64,000 nucleotides of DNA, taken from NCBI RefSeq assembly GCF_022458985.1, contig NC_061782.1:23387672-23451671 (forward strand). Reading direction: 5' to 3'. The notes below the pieces were generated by a model. It saw only the letters and a list, made by a program, of their open reading frames with translations, had not been told where the DNA came from and did not search any database. This DNA comes from Mugil cephalus (Eukaryota > Chordata > Actinopteri > Mugiliformes > Mugilidae). Below are positions 36,546 through 49,587 of the stretch, one piece after another (the first letter of the stretch is position 1; every line of letters begins with the position of its first letter). The translations under genes and the position numbers were made by a program.

Positions 36546-37044
36546 TACTTTTCCTTAATAATAAAAACCTTCATTTAAAATCTGCATTTTGTGTTTTGGT
36601 TTGATGATCTGAAACATTTAGATGTGACAAACATGCAAAAAAAAAAAAAAAAAGAAAGAAAAAAGAAAGAAATCAAGAAAGAAACGGGTGCAAACACTTA
36701 CCACTATATATTTAGTTTCCGTCCTGTTCACATCCATTGTAGTTGTCAATGTCTGGGAAGTATCCACCTCCCTGGCAGTTTTCCCATTTGAATGGTTTTA
36801 CAAACAGCATAAGTTAAAATCTTATCTCACCTTATCTTATTTTATTATTTGCCTGTTTCGATAAGACACCTAAGACTTTTCTGAATGAGACTAGCTGGGG
36901 AGGACATTAAGACACCTGTGACTACGAAGGAGTTTAGACGAGATGGAAGAGACTACGAACAACAGGGGATAATCACATATTTTACATGATGTGTTTTCAA
37001 TTAATCAGTTAATCAACATTACCAGTGTGTCTCTTCGTGTAGAT

Positions 37045-39471
37045 ATGTCAACCAGGGTTGCTGTGGTAACGGGCAGTAACAAGGGTATCGGTCTTGCCAT
37101 CGTCCGAGCCCTCTGCAAGCAGTTCCAAGGAGTCGTTTACCTCACCGCCAGAGATGTGTACGTACAGTAGCTCACCTGGTAACACACCTTGACCACACAT
37201 GGTTACACATAAACGTATACATCCAGCAATACTCCTTGTTTTTTTTTTATACATGTGTATTTTATATCACCTTTACATTTCAACCAATATATATGAAGAC
37301 AATCACAGCAACATTATTTTGTTATCAAAATACATTGACCCAAAGCAAAGGCACATTTATTTTATATTTACCAAATACTCACATTACGTGTAACCCAAAT
37401 ACATCAAAATATAATGTTAATGATTAAATTACCACTATGAAAAACATTGTTTTTGAGTTGAAAGCTCAAAAACTCTGCTTCATGAGGGTGTCCCAGTCTC
37501 ACTCAAATCTTTGGAGAGCATGGACAAAATCACAAAAGTAGGAATACCATGTGGAGCAACTACAGATAACAAGGCTGATAAATGAGCAAACAGCACAAAG
37601 CATCATACGAATAAGAATGAATGAAAGGTCACTTTCAACTTGCAGTGGTCGTGGTCAGGAAGCAGTGCAGTCTCTGTCCTCAGAGGGACTGAAGGCCATG
37701 TTTCACCAGCTGGACATCAACGACGTGAACAGCATCAAAACGGCTGCAGTTTACTTCAAAGCGAAGTATGGAGGAGTGGACGTCCTCATCAATAACGCCG
37801 CGATTGCATTCAAAAGTAGGTTTACTATGATTATATTCATTACTATGAATATATGATGAATTACACCCAAAATATTTTAATATTAATGCTGTGTTATGGA
37901 AATACATCAAAAATATCAAATGATCAATAATAATACTTAAAAAAGGAAAATGTTGCTAAAGAATTCAGATGATAAAGATTGACGATCATTAGTTTTCTCG
38001 CTCATGTGAAGTGAAAACTCTGGTTGAAAACAAGCACTTGATGCTTTTTTGTCTGCATTTGTCCACATATAAATACCACATGGTTTCAACATTAAATGCA
38101 GTTACATTCTTGCAGCTGCATATTTTATTACTTCAGTGTTCAACTGGGAGCTACCTTGTTGATCTTAATTGAGTGGGATGACCTTGTGTGGCAGGTAGGC
38201 CAGTGCCACACCTCAGTGAATAGAGGGGGAGAACAAAGGGCAGAGAAGATGTGGAAGGACGGACAGAGGAAGAGAAGCATGTGGTGCTGGTAGGAGCTGG
38301 TGGTGTGTAGGGTTCTGTGTTTCCCAAGTCCCCTCACTCCGCGTAGATCTCTGGAGAGATGGAAGAGTCCGGGGGGGTAAGGGTGTCCCAATAGAGGAGT
38401 CAACGATAGGGCACATAGTGATAGAGTGAAATAGCAGCCCCCCTCCCATTTCTCTGTGGTACTGTTGATATTTGGAGCTGTGTTTATAAATTGATAAGTT
38501 TTGAATGCCTACCATTTATCCTCAGCGGCAGACACAACTCCGTTTGCTGTCCAGGCCGAGGTGACCCTCAAGACAAACTTCTTCGCCACCAGAGACATGT
38601 TGACTCACTTCCTGCCGCTCATCAAAGCTGGAGGTACGAACACAGACCAGGAACCATTCTTCTGTCTGTGTAATCAGTTTAAAAGTCCAGCTGTGAGCTT
38701 CAAGAGACTGTCTTTGTGTGTGTTTCAGGTCGTGTGGTGAACGTCTCCAGCTTTGTTGGCTCCATGACTTTAAAAAAGTGCAGCCCGGCCCTCCAGCAGC
38801 GCTTCCGCAGCGAGGACATCACAGAAGATGAGTTGGTGGGACTGATGCAGCGCTTTGTTGACGAGACCAAGAAAGGAAATCACAAGGAAGACGGCTGGCC
38901 CGAAACAGCATATGGAGTGTCTAAAACTGGACTGACGGTATGACTGGTCAGACCCCAGGTTACTGAAATGTATAAAACAGAGACAGAAAAGATAGATTCA
39001 TGTCAGCATCTACTTTCAGTGGGTTAAATCAGGCTCTAAACATTTAGTAAACTCAACGAAATGCTTCTAATGCCACATTCATACAGACAGAGATTATAAA
39101 TGTATGTGTGTGTCCTCAGACCCTGTCCATGATTCATGCTCGGCGTTTGTCCAAGGAGAGACCGAATGACGGGGTAATTTAAAACATGAGACAAAACAAT
39201 GTGGAAATAATATCAAATGGGTGGTTTTGTTTCCAGTGAAGCCTCGTATATATAACTGACAGACATTTTTCTTGTGCATTTCTTTTCATATATTCAGATC
39301 TTGCTGAACGCCTGTTGTCCAGGATGGGTGCGCACTGACATGGCTGGTCCTAAAGCCCCCAAGTCACCAGATGAGGGCGCCACCACTCCAGTCTATCTGG
39401 CCCTGCTGCCACCCGGAGCCACAGAACCTCATGGAAAGTTTGTCTCTGAAAAGGAAGTTCAGCCGTGGTGA
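37045..39471 (+). CDS. cbr1-like: carbonyl reductase 1-like, copy A (20-beta-HSD-like SDR)
   Basis: NADPH-dependent short-chain dehydrogenase/reductase, cytosolic, reducing carbonyl compounds; teleost members include 20-beta-hydroxysteroid dehydrogenases. Exons: 37045-37157, 37646-37815, 38526-38633, 38729-38937, 39120-39173, 39298-39471; 275 aa against 277 in human CBR1. Cofactor motif TGSNKGIG at 9-16; catalytic Asn112 (LKTNFFATRD), Ser138 (VVNVSS), Tyr192 and Lys196 (YGVSK), and the CCPGW block at 224-228, all in place. Odd: the structural NNAG motif at 87-90 reads NNAA, unlike B and D, and the third residue of the cofactor motif is Ser where B, C and D have Gly. Intron 2 lacks the Tc1-like element of B and D. 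It neighbours setd4 head to head, as CBR1 and SETD4 are linked in human. Confidence 0.93.
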
Positions 39472-40381
39472 AAAGGGTTGAAGGGAGCTGAGTGTTTGTC
39501 TATACAATATACTTCCAAAAATTTAACATGTAATGACATAATACTGATGTTTATCATGATTTTTAATTAAGTACTTTCTTAACGTCAAATAAATTTGCCT
39601 GAACTTTATGACACTAATCGTTCTGAAATCAAAGAAAATAAAATATTTTGTTTGTTTTTTTTCATCATGCTCTGCTTTGTCTTTAAAATATTTCACAGAT
39701 TTTATGTCAAAACAATAAATGGACTGTGATAGACATAACCTGCAATAAAAACTTAATTACATATAATAAAATCATTGACTTGAAATAATAACTACATGAT
39801 GATGCAAAATAAATTACAGTAGCCAAAAACAACAAAAGTATACTTAAAATCCTAACGCTGCTTTCTTGGTCTTGGAAAAGATGAATATTTCGGGCCCTGC
39901 AAAAGTTGATCTTTCTCTGAGCTTAGCTCCACAAATTTTCCTTCACATGGGTGGAAAACTCCATGATGACGTGGATGTAGGACATAAAGCATTTCATCCT
40001 GTCGTCCCCGATTAACCTTGTGTACTCCTGGTGAAATTTCTGTTTTAGTTATTCCATTTAAATGCTGTTGGGCAATGCAGATTATTATTTATTTACAGGT
40101 TTTTATTTTTGAACGTCAGTTTCATACTGTAACGTCCATCCTCCACCTTTGCAGATTGCGCCATGATTTCATTGAAACTTAGGGAACGTGAATCGTGGGA
40201 ACTATAGGTGAAAATGATTAAGGACTGGTCAGTTCAGGTTGAAGTTCAGCACATGTATTACACAGCAGAAAATGCTGATTACTGTTATGAATGAGTGCAT
40301 TCTACATTGACATATTCAGCAGACTAAGGGCAGGTCTTTCTGAAAGATAAACGGTGGACTGCATTGAAACAGACTTTTTTT
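39472..40381 (+). other. 3' flank of copy A
   Basis: Contains AATAAA-type signals (caaataaatttgcc near 39585 and later). It aligns by eye with 54298-55190 after pseudogene C, so it is part of the duplicated block. No gene seen. Confidence 0.65.
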
Positions 40382-40624
40382 TAACTTTTCATTTTTTTTA
40401 TTTTATTTTTTTTTTGATATAAAATATTGATCCCCGAGGGGAAATTCTGTCCTGCTGTTTGACCCATCCATTTGTTCACACACAGTATGCAGCTCCTCTG
40501 GTGGGTGCACCCGGGGAGCATATTGGGGGTTAGGTGCTTGCTCAGGGCACCACAGCCATGGACAGGACGGAAGGCGAACCTATGACCCTCCGAACCCCAA
40601 GCTGTGCCTCTCTGCGCCACATTC
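40382..40624 (-). mobile_element. retroposon fragment specific to unit A/B
   Basis: Begins with a T-rich tract (40375-40415, that is poly-A on the minus strand) followed by gatccccgaggggaaattct and a segment ending ctgtgcctctctgcgccac. The matching position near 55195-55210 in the duplicate block reads straight through (cttgttaactgttttcattt), and a short ttcattt repeat flanks the insertion. This fits a SINE or LINE 3' fragment inserted in this copy only. Confidence 0.65.
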
Positions 40625-40917
40625 ATTTCGCACGTTCAGTTTCAGAAGTGACATCACTTTTCGAGTTGACACATGAGTGCATGTATACAAGAACACACTT
40701 TGATTTTAGGGTCGATCTTTTATTCATACATGATTACATGCACGATCGTTTTGAATGTCGGTGAACTTGCGCATGCAAAGAAGGTATTACCTGGTATGCG
40801 CGCATAATGTTGCGCAGAAACGCTTAAGTTTACCGTCCTGTGTTTCCCTTCTCTTCACTCCTGTGAAAGGCTTTGACCCTGCAGCTTCTCTCCTCGGCTC
40901 CAAAACACCAGCACCAA
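40625..40917 (+). promoter_or_regulatory. promoter and untranslated first exon module for copy B
   Basis: Block with a CRE-like aagtgacatcac, cttgcgcatgcaaagaagg, the self-complementary TATGCGCGCATA, gttgcgcagaaacgc and a pyrimidine-rich stretch ending ccaaaacaccagcaccaa before GTAAGAAGG (donor at 40918). It recurs before C, D and at the right edge. The final acaccagc..aa/gtaag matches the first-exon end of copy A at 35555. A small ORF over it (40755-40955) is better explained as this module. Confidence 0.65.
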
Positions 40918-43016
40918 GTAAGAAGGCTCCGTTTTACCTCTGTTTTTCTTGTTGATCAGCCTGATTTTATGTGCTTCGATACGATGGCAAAAAAGGCTCA
41001 TTTTGTTTTAAAATGAAACTTTTTTTTTCAACTTTTACAACATCTTTATTTGTCTTTTTTCGTTATTTCGCCAAATGTATCTCCGCTTGATCTTTATTTA
41101 AACCGCATGTGTATTTGTGCTCTGTATTGTTATCGGTTTTTCTGTAGTATCTTCGTGTACATGTTTTGCTCGTGAGTGCTGCCTTGGTAACCCGGATACC
41201 AGGAAGTGTTGGTACACGGTCCGTGTCAGTTGGTATTACGCACAACAGAACGGCGCGTTTTGGCGTAAATGCGCACACAACTACATCCTAATCTCACCAT
41301 GCACCATCCTCTTGCTTTGGTTGTAAAATATTATTTTCGACATACAATGTTAATAAAAACAAAAGGTTGGTATGGCCAATATTTTAAATGGTACCATGTT
41401 GTATCTGAAATTCCTGCAGCAAGTTGTGTATTTGAGAACGCGTGTTCACTCTTGACATACTGTCCCTAATACAGTAGATGTCCCGTTAATGATAGATAAA
41501 TAGAGAGATAAATGACCAGACAGGTCGCACAAAGACAGACATTCTGACACGTGCAGTACTGGAGCATTGAAGTCAGTCAGTTGTAATTCGCAAAGTTTCA
41601 AAACATTTCTTTATTTGCTCATTAAATTATTGTTAAATGACAGTTATAGTGTATACGATCCTGCAAAAACCCCTGAATTCGTATTTTTTTAAACTATCCT
41701 TGCACTCAAGATTTAATTGAGATAGCTGCTTGAAGATCTTAAGAAATTACAAAGCCTAATAGCCCAAGTCATTTTTATACAGGTATACCCCCAGCAGCAG
41801 CATTGTAAGAATAATGGTAATTACCATAAATCAGGAGTCAGACAAGAAAATCCAAGTGCAAATTAGTAGTGTCATAACCAGTCATTTTTTGACTTGCTCT
41901 TACAGTATCAATACAAATGCCAATGTGCTCTCTAAAAATTGTCTTTTTTTGTTTTCCCAAAACATTCTGTTACAACTCTTTTCAGATGTTCAAGGAGAAA
42001 GGAGACATAAATATGACAGTCAAAACAAGTTAGAGTCAATGGTTGTGAGGACAAAAGTACATGTTTTATTGAACAGAAAGCTACAAACACAGTAAGACTG
42101 TTGTGAAGGAGTGGCAGATGGGGTGGTTGTGCCAAAATAAAGTGAAAAACATACTAAAAACAAGATAAAACTGAACCTACTCTGACGCTGAACTTACAAG
42201 AAAAATGCAAATAAAAACCTGACTCTCTTATATGCAACTCAAACTTTAATAAGAAATAAATACATTATCACAAAGCTATTCTTACAAACTCATTCCACAA
42301 ACCTTGTATTTTTTTTAATAACAAACTCCACTCAATGATTTTCAACACCACACAAAAGTCCAATAGGTAAGGCAAACAGAGGGCAGGGCGTGCTCACCAG
42401 GATCACCAGGATCACCGCAGGGACGGTCCTTTTATACCGGATCCCTAGATGACATGAACTATGTATAACAACAGCTTTTTTTCAGGCAGTTCATGTGATG
42501 TAATATAACCATTGAAGTCTAAAATGTTGTCTATAATAAAACAGACCTCCTTTAACTGTTGATACTCTTAGCTTAGCTTAGAAGATTAGCTCACACCCTG
42601 TTTAAGTAAAACCTGTTTTCATCAGGTCTGACAGCAGTCAATGACTGTGCATGTTTTATTTTTCATGATGATATTATCTTTTTAAGTTTGGACCTTGGTT
42701 ATTTTATCTGTTTCTTGGCAACATTTTAACATGGATTGGATGATGGACATAGATGATGGTGTTGTATGGAATTACAACACTGTTAGATCACTGTTAATTC
42801 ACAAATCTTTAATTCAGTTTTCTTAGATTATGTTTGGATATTTTACTTGTCATCATGATTCAGCAAAAGCCTTTCTGTTGGTTAAATGACTGACTCAGAG
42901 TTTATTTGGGGGAAATGGCTCATTGGCGGCTTTTCATGTAATTTCTTCGTGGTGTTATTAATCGTTTCATGTGTGTTTAATGAGTGAGCTCATAATCTCT
43001 CCCTCTCTCTGTAGAC
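40918..43016 (+). other. 5' UTR intron of copy B
   Basis: Similar to 55497-57265 ahead of copy D. A stretch of about 350 bp at 41990-42335 is present here but absent at the matching point in D (near 56595), and a short ggatcacca repeat (42400-42425) has one more unit than in D. No coding content recognised. Confidence 0.55.
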
Positions 43017-46000
43017 ATGTCACCCAGGGTTGCTGTCGTAACAGGTGGTAACAAGGGTATCGGTCTTGCCATCGTCCGAGCCCTCTGCAAGCAGTTCCAA
43101 GGAGACATATACCTCACTGCCAGAGATGTGTACGTACAGTAGCTCACCTGGACCAGGCTGATGTTTATACACCGTTTTACACAGTTTTGCTAAAATGTTG
43201 CAGACGAATTCTATTTTAGTCTGTTGTATGCAAAAAAACAAAAACAAAAAAAAAAAACAACTTGAATCCTCTGAAAAGTTAATTGATATTGACAACACAT
43301 AGATGTTTTTCAGTTATATCAAATATAAAGGGCCAAATATGTCCTTAAGTACTAAAAGTTTAATACTAAGAAGTAGACGTCTAATCATCTTCATTAGCAT
43401 TAGTATGGTGTGTTTAATTAGAAATGATTGAAGTCAACTGAAAACATGAGGTTAAAACCAATCACAATGTGAACAAAGAACAGAACTTACTGAAGCGCCA
43501 AGTCTGTAAATTAGCACATTGTGTTGTGTGGTGACATCTACTGGTCAAATGTTGGATGTTTGGATGTATTAGACCTAAGATGGATAATGTATTTATACCA
43601 TTCGACACTGATCACAGTCATTTTTTGCATTTGCAAATGGTCATAAGGATTAAAATGACTGTCTCAGCTCAGATTTGCTGAAAATATTGGTGCACTAAAG
43701 TACATGCTAGCATATCTGTGTAATCTAAAACTTTGTGCTACTGCTGCAGCGGTCGTGGTCAGGAAGCAGTGCAGTCTCTGTCCTCAGAGGGACTGAAGGC
43801 CATGTTTCACCAGCTGGACATCAACGACGTGAATAGCATCAAGACAGCTGCAGCTTACTTCAAAGAGAAGTATGGAGGAGTGGACGTCCTCATCAATAAC
43901 GCCGGGATCGCATTCAAAAGTAGGACTACTATTATACAGTGGTGTGAAAAAGTGTTCCATGTTTGTCACACTTAAATGTTTCAGAACAAATTTAATCTTT
44001 AGTCAAAGATAAACACAAAATGCAGTTTTTAAAAGATGTTTTTTATTATTCAGCCTACATGGCCCTGTTAGAAGAAGTGATTGCCCCCTTAAACCTATTA
44101 ACTGACCGGGCCACCCTTAGCTGTGGAGGAATTTTGACCCACTCATCTTTGCAGAATTGTTGTAATTCAGCCACATCGGGGTTTTTTTCAGCATGAACCA
44201 CCTTTTTAAGGTAATGTCACAGCATCTCAATAGGATTCAGATGAGAACTTTGAACGGCTAAAGAAAAGCTAAATGAAGAATCTGGAGTGGCCTAGTCAGA
44301 GGTGGACTTTCTGGTGTGTTTGGGAACGTTGTCCTGCTGCAGAATCCAAGTTCACTTCAGCTTGAGGTCTTGTAGAGATGGCCGGACATTCTCCTTTAGG
44401 ATTTTTTGGTAGACAGCAGAATTCATGGTTCCATTTATCACAGCAAGTCTTCCAGGTCCTGAAGCAGCAAAACAGCCCCAGACCATCATAGTACCGCCAC
44501 TAGATTTTACTGTTGGTGTGATGTCCTTTTTCTGAAATGTGGTGTTACTTTTACGCCAGATGAATGGGACACACACCTTCCAAAAAGTTCAGCTTTTGTC
44601 TCATCAGTCCATTTTCCCAAAAGTCTTGGGGATCATCAAGATGTTTTCTGCCTTCATGTCCATTTTGCTCAGCAGTGGTTTTGGTCTTGAACTCTGCCAT
44701 GTTGGGCCATTTTAGCCCAGTCTCTTTCTTATAGTGATGGCATGAACACTGACCTTAACTGACACAAGTGAGGCCTGCAGTTCTCATTGTGGTTCACTGG
44801 AGTCCCAAAGCTTTAGAAATGGTGTTATAACCCTTTCTTTCTCATTTGCTCCTGAATGATCTGAAAAATAAAAAAATCAGGAAGGGCGGGGAAACACCTT
44901 TTCATACAAATGTATATGGTGAATTACATGTGCAGCAGAATGCCAACATATGTACCTATATCAGCACTAACATTCAGTTTAAGCTAGCTTATGAGCATTC
45001 AAACCACACCTGACCCAAAATGACTGGTCCTAGTGGAAGGTCTGTATTTAGCATTGGTAGTATGGCAGCACTAAGTATGAAACAATTAAATAGTTTTCTG
45101 AGTGAAAACATTGTTTGAAAAATGAGAACTAGACTTCAAGCATTTTAGATGACACTCAAAATACAAAGCGATAAAGTCGCCCTCTGTCAGTTATTCTAAT
45201 TCTTTCATATTAAATATATGAGCTAGTGAATATATCTGAACACAGTAGGGTGATTTCATTATTATTTTACCCCCTAGTTCAAATGACTTGAAAAAAGACA
45301 GAACTGTTGACATAAAATCAGATTATTCATAAGACTATGAAAACTGAGAGATAACAGTGACTTGTCTTTCTCTTCAGATGAAGACACAGCTCCGTTTGCT
45401 GTCCAGGCCGAGGTGACCCTCAAGACAAACTTCTTCGCCACCAGAGACATGTTGACTCACTTCCTGCCGCTCATCAAAGCTGGAGGTACGAATCACCTGG
45501 AATCGTTCTTCCGAACAGTAGAAACTATTTATTCGTAGCTGTTCACACTTTGCACACTGCTCTGTCTTTTGAATATAATGTCCATGTCACATGTATGGCT
45601 TAGTACAACCAACACTAGGATCAGAGTCTTTACATAAGGCGACAAAGGATGACACGCACGCAACCAGACAAGGTGCAAATAACAAATCAGAATCAAACCA
45701 TTAAACACTAGAAAGCACCAAAGTAGTATCCATATACAATATACGGATTTTTAAATAAAAAGTACATAAAGTTCACCTTCAAAGCAAGATGTTACGATAT
45801 GGGCTTTAATACACCATTACCCCACACACGGTACAATCCATTCTAACATCACATTACCTTCGTGTTCAATTTCGATTTTAGTTAATTTAGAACGATACGA
45901 TCCCAAACGATTCAGTGACTTGAAATCGATTCAACTTTTTAGCCAAAAAATAAACCAGTGTGACTGGAATAAATACCCACTCGGTGTTTCCTGTACATTC

Positions 46001-48290
46001 ATTTAGGAGTGGCAGACTGCCAACAGATAACTATCTTGCTCAATATCTACTCTTTGGGGCTCTTAATCTACCGGTTACAGTCACTTTTTAAACTTCCTCA
46101 AGTGTGTTGATCCGTTGGACCGCGCTCGTTTTATCAATAAAGAACGAGGTTATTATGGCCCAGAAGTTTAACACCATATGTCCGTTTCTGTTTATTATCT
46201 CCTCTTTTGAGCGCTGACATTCTCACTACATGCTCGTCTGTTGACAATATCACAACGCTGCACGTTAAATTATCCGACATTTCATCGAGTTGTTCTCTTT
46301 TTGCTTAGGTCACTGTGTGTCACTGGTGGGACGAGGCGTAGAGGCAAGGAGACGTGAACACGAATGCTAGCATTAGCATATACATTAATTTTGCCATTGA
46401 TGTTAGCCGGAAGCTAACGCATATTTGTATAACGGTGTTTTGGGTATAAAACTAATTATACAACAAGTAGTTCCGACCAAGCAATCGGATTGGTCAATAA
46501 GGAATTTAGAACGTGCTCAAATCAGCATTACAGCACGGCTGACTCATCACTAAAAATATTGTTCCACCAAGTCTGTGGAAAGTTGTATCTATCTCCATAG
46601 CAACACTGTAATTGTCAGAGCTGGAACAGGAAACGGCTGGAAAATACGCTACAAAATGGATTGGTTTGTTGTTAACAGCATCTTTGTTATAACTTGGGCA
46701 ATAAAAGTAAGAATTTTTGCTCATTTCGGTAGAGTAATTTCGGTAAAATTCGGTAAAGTCCGAGGCCGCGTTAAAATATGAACGTCAGCTCAGAGTTTAC
46801 TCATCTGGGGCGAGAAAATCATTTCTGTTGCTAGGTCGTTACTAAGGTTTGGATTATTTGCTGCAGTGGTGAACTAGGTTCGATTACACATAGGAGTCTA
46901 CTGACCCCATTTATTTCAATGGAAATGGTAAGCACACTCGCAAAGAACTTTAATGTCCATCAACATGAATATATATTGAATTATACGCTTTATTTATTTA
47001 TTTATTTTTTGGTAATTGTTGTATAATCGCAATATTGCCCTCGTGGTTGTGCTTAAACGTTGATGCTTGCGGACCGAGGAGTTCCGCATCATGTCGTGCT
47101 CAAATGACGTTAAGGCATACTCTCTCGGGTAATATTGCTTAATTTGTAAATTTTGTTCGTCAAGTTTTACTGTATTTCTCAAGTAAATGCTCTAAGCGGA
47201 TCCTCTGACGTGTTTAATCTAATGCGTTATTTCCTAGTATCGATACGATCGATTGATTACCTTTTAAATCGATATTAGATCGATGTTGTCGCCCGGAAGG
47301 CCAACTTGCCGAGCACAGATCGATGTAGTTGGATCGTAGGAAAATAAATCGGTTCATCGATGTAGTGGATGAATCGTTACATCCCTAATTACTGCTGCTG
47401 AATGGGCGTCTCTGACGTGGATTTACGAGTCTGAATACTTTCAATTGCTTTTTAGATTTCAATATTAATTCTAATTAAGAATTTAAGAAGGGGGGATGGT
47501 GGGGTCTAAATTACAGCTTTTATTTTATTTTATTTTTTTTGTGTGTTAAATGTTGAGGACGTTGCTAACAAAGAGTAATTAGTGATCATTTGACATGCTC
47601 AGACGTCCTTCACGTGTTTCAGGTCGTGTGGTGAACGTCTCCAGTCTTCTTGGCTCCATGACTTTAAAAAAGTGCAGCCCGGCCCTCCAGCAGCGCTTCC
47701 GCAGCGAGGACATCACAGAGGACGAGCTGGTGGGACTGATGCAGCGCTTTGTTGATGAGGCCAAGAAAGGAAATCACAAGGAAGACGGCTGGCCCGAAAC
47801 AGCGTATGGAGTGTCTAAAACTGGACTGACGGTATGACTGGTCAGACCCCCGGTTACTGAAATGTATAAACTGGACTAAACCAGGCCCTAAATATTTCAC
47901 ACAGACAGTGATTAAAAAAATGTATGTGTGTGTCCTCAGACCCTGTCCATGATTCAGGCTCGACATCTGTCCAAGGAGAGACCGAATGACGGGGTAATTT
48001 AAAACATGAGACGAAACAATGTGGAAATAATATCAAATGGGTGGTTTTGTTTCCAGTGAAGCCTTGTATCATAACTGACAGATATTTTTCTTGTGCGCTT
48101 CTTTTCGTATATTCAGATCTTGCTGAACGCCTGTTGTCCAGGATGGGTGCGCACTGACATGGCTGGTCCTAAAGCCCCCAAGACACCAGATGAGGGCGCC
48201 ACCACTCCAGTCTATCTGGCCCTGCTGCCACCCGGAGCCACAGAACCTCATGGAAAGCTTGTCTCTGAAAAGGAAGTTCAGCCGTGGTGA
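43017..48290 (+). CDS. cbr1-like: carbonyl reductase 1-like, copy B (20-beta-HSD-like SDR)
   Basis: Exons: 43017-43129, 43750-43919, 45378-45485, 47623-47831, 47940-47993, 48117-48290; same six lengths as copy A and 275 aa. Motifs: TGGNKGIG at 9-16, NNAG at 87-90 (intact), Asn112, Ser138, Tyr192, Lys196, CCPGW at 224-228. Exon 3 opens NEDTAPFAV. The residues after the catalytic Ser are Leu-Leu (139-140), where A has Phe-Val and D has Leu-Phe. Intron 2 holds a Tc1-like relic and intron 3 a hAT-like relic, both shared with D. The start is the ATG three bases after a gtag acceptor, in the context acATGTCACCC. Appears fully functional. Confidence 0.93.
43937..44913 (-). mobile_element. Tc1-like relic in intron 2 of copy B
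   Basis: Starts at a TA with cagtggtgtgaaaaagtgtt, ends around gaaacaccttttcatac. The minus strand encodes a transposase scrap with SSGGTMMVWGCFAASGPGRL (44352-44576). It is shared, at the same place, with copy D (58184-59163), so insertion preceded the B/D duplication. Confidence 0.85.
45870..47390. mobile_element. hAT-like relic in intron 3 of copy B
   Basis: The right end reads atgaatcgttacatcccta, whose complement tagggatgtaacgattcat is typical of a fish hAT-like terminus. Repeated cgattca / atcgat wording and internal phrases (ttatcaataaagaacgaggt) match 60292-61150 in copy D. The left terminus is lost here but present in D. Confidence 0.55.
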
Positions 48291-49309
48291 AAAGGGTTGA
48301 AGGGAGCTGTTGATTTTCATATAGAATCAACGTTTCCTCCTTAAAGTAATATGCATTTAATATGTAATGTAATATGGAAATACAATATACTTCCAAAAAT
48401 TTAACATATAATGACATAATACTGAAGTATTGGCTTAACTTTTTTTTTACTGTCAAATACATTTGCCTGAACTTTATGACACTAATTGTTCTGAAATCAA
48501 AGAAAATAAAGAATTTTTTCATCATAGTCTACCTTTTCATTAAAATATTTCACAGATTTCACGTCGAAACAATAAATGGACCGTGATAGACATTACCTGC
48601 AATAAAAACTTAATTACATATAATAAAATGATTAGTGTTAAGGGTGAGTGTATTCTATAGACAGAAGGCTTTGCTTGGACTTAATGGAGCTAAGACACCA
48701 TTAATGAAACTTTACTTTCCCTACTGTGACGAGTCAAGTCATCCAAATGTGTATTATATAACCTTTTGACAGCATCTCTGCACCATTGAAGATGAGATAC
48801 TGGCAGCTGACCACACAGACAGATGAACAGAAACACACAAGGAATATTTTAAAACACTGAACTAAAACACAGTTGCTTCTGCACAGTTACTTCCTCTGCA
48901 ACAAAGCCTCACTGCTGGCCACACTACTGAAGCAAAGTGAGGATTGTTTATGATGATCTGCACTGGATACATCAAGTAATCAGCATTCAACCTTAAAAAT
49001 CATTTTTATACAATAAACCCATTTCTGCCATCGTTATAAATAATACTTTGAATAACTTTTTTTCAATTCGTCATGAATGATCTTCGATGCTACAAACCCT
49101 GAACCTGTATTCATTCACACACTTGGTGCTAAAGATTTCATCTATATACAAACTTGCAGAAAGTCTTAAAAATAGGAATAATGTTTTGTTTTGTTTTGTT
49201 TTGTTATGCAAAAACATTGTTTGACATATTCAGCAGACTAAGTCCAAGTCTTTCTGAAAGATAAACGGTGGACTGCATTGAAACAGACTTGTTAACTGTT
49301 TTCATTTCA
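48291..49309 (+). other. 3' flank of copy B
   Basis: Polyadenylation-type signals (gaaaataaag near 48502). Matches 62052-63059 after copy D almost base for base. No gene seen. Confidence 0.7.
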
Positions 49310-49587
49310 CGCATTCAGAAGTGACATCACTTTTCCAGTTGACACAGGAGTACACAAGAACACACTTTGATTTTAGGGTCGATCTTTTATTCATAAATGA
49401 TTACATAAATGGTAGTTTTGAATGTCAGTGAACTTGCGCATGCAAATAAGGTATTACCCGGTATGCGCGCATAATGTTGCGCAGAAATGCTTAAGTTTAC
49501 CGTCCTGTGTTTCCCTTTTCCTCTTCACTCCTGTGAAAGGCTTTGACCCTGCAGCTTCTCTCCTCGGCTCCAAAACACCAGCACCAA
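49310..49587 (+). promoter_or_regulatory. promoter / first-exon module ahead of pseudogene C, donor lost
   Basis: Same module as ahead of B and D, with the octamer-like ATGCAAAT (gcgcatgcaaataagg) and the TATGCGCGCATA palindrome. The exon end caccagcaccaa is followed by ATAAGAAGG instead of GTAAGAAGG at 49588, so the donor GT is destroyed. This fits a dead downstream copy. Confidence 0.65.

Noticed and set aside
40755-40955. A 66-aa ORF (MSVNLRMQRRYY...) repeated at 49422, 63187 and in part at 55409
   Set aside because: Its repetition follows the block duplication; the reading runs through a splice donor and promoter-like motifs, and no protein family is recognised. It is better explained as the promoter/first-exon module.
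44352-44576. ORF with VWGCFAASGPGRL as a possible gene
   Set aside because: It is a fragment of Tc1-like transposase inside a relic shared by introns 2 of B and D, with no intact start, catalytic set or termini for activity.
47579-48525. Minus-strand ORFs of 61-118 aa opposite the reductase exons (also at 61358-62178)
   Set aside because: They are the reverse-frame shadows of conserved plus-strand exons with correct splice sites; similarity between copies follows from the duplication.
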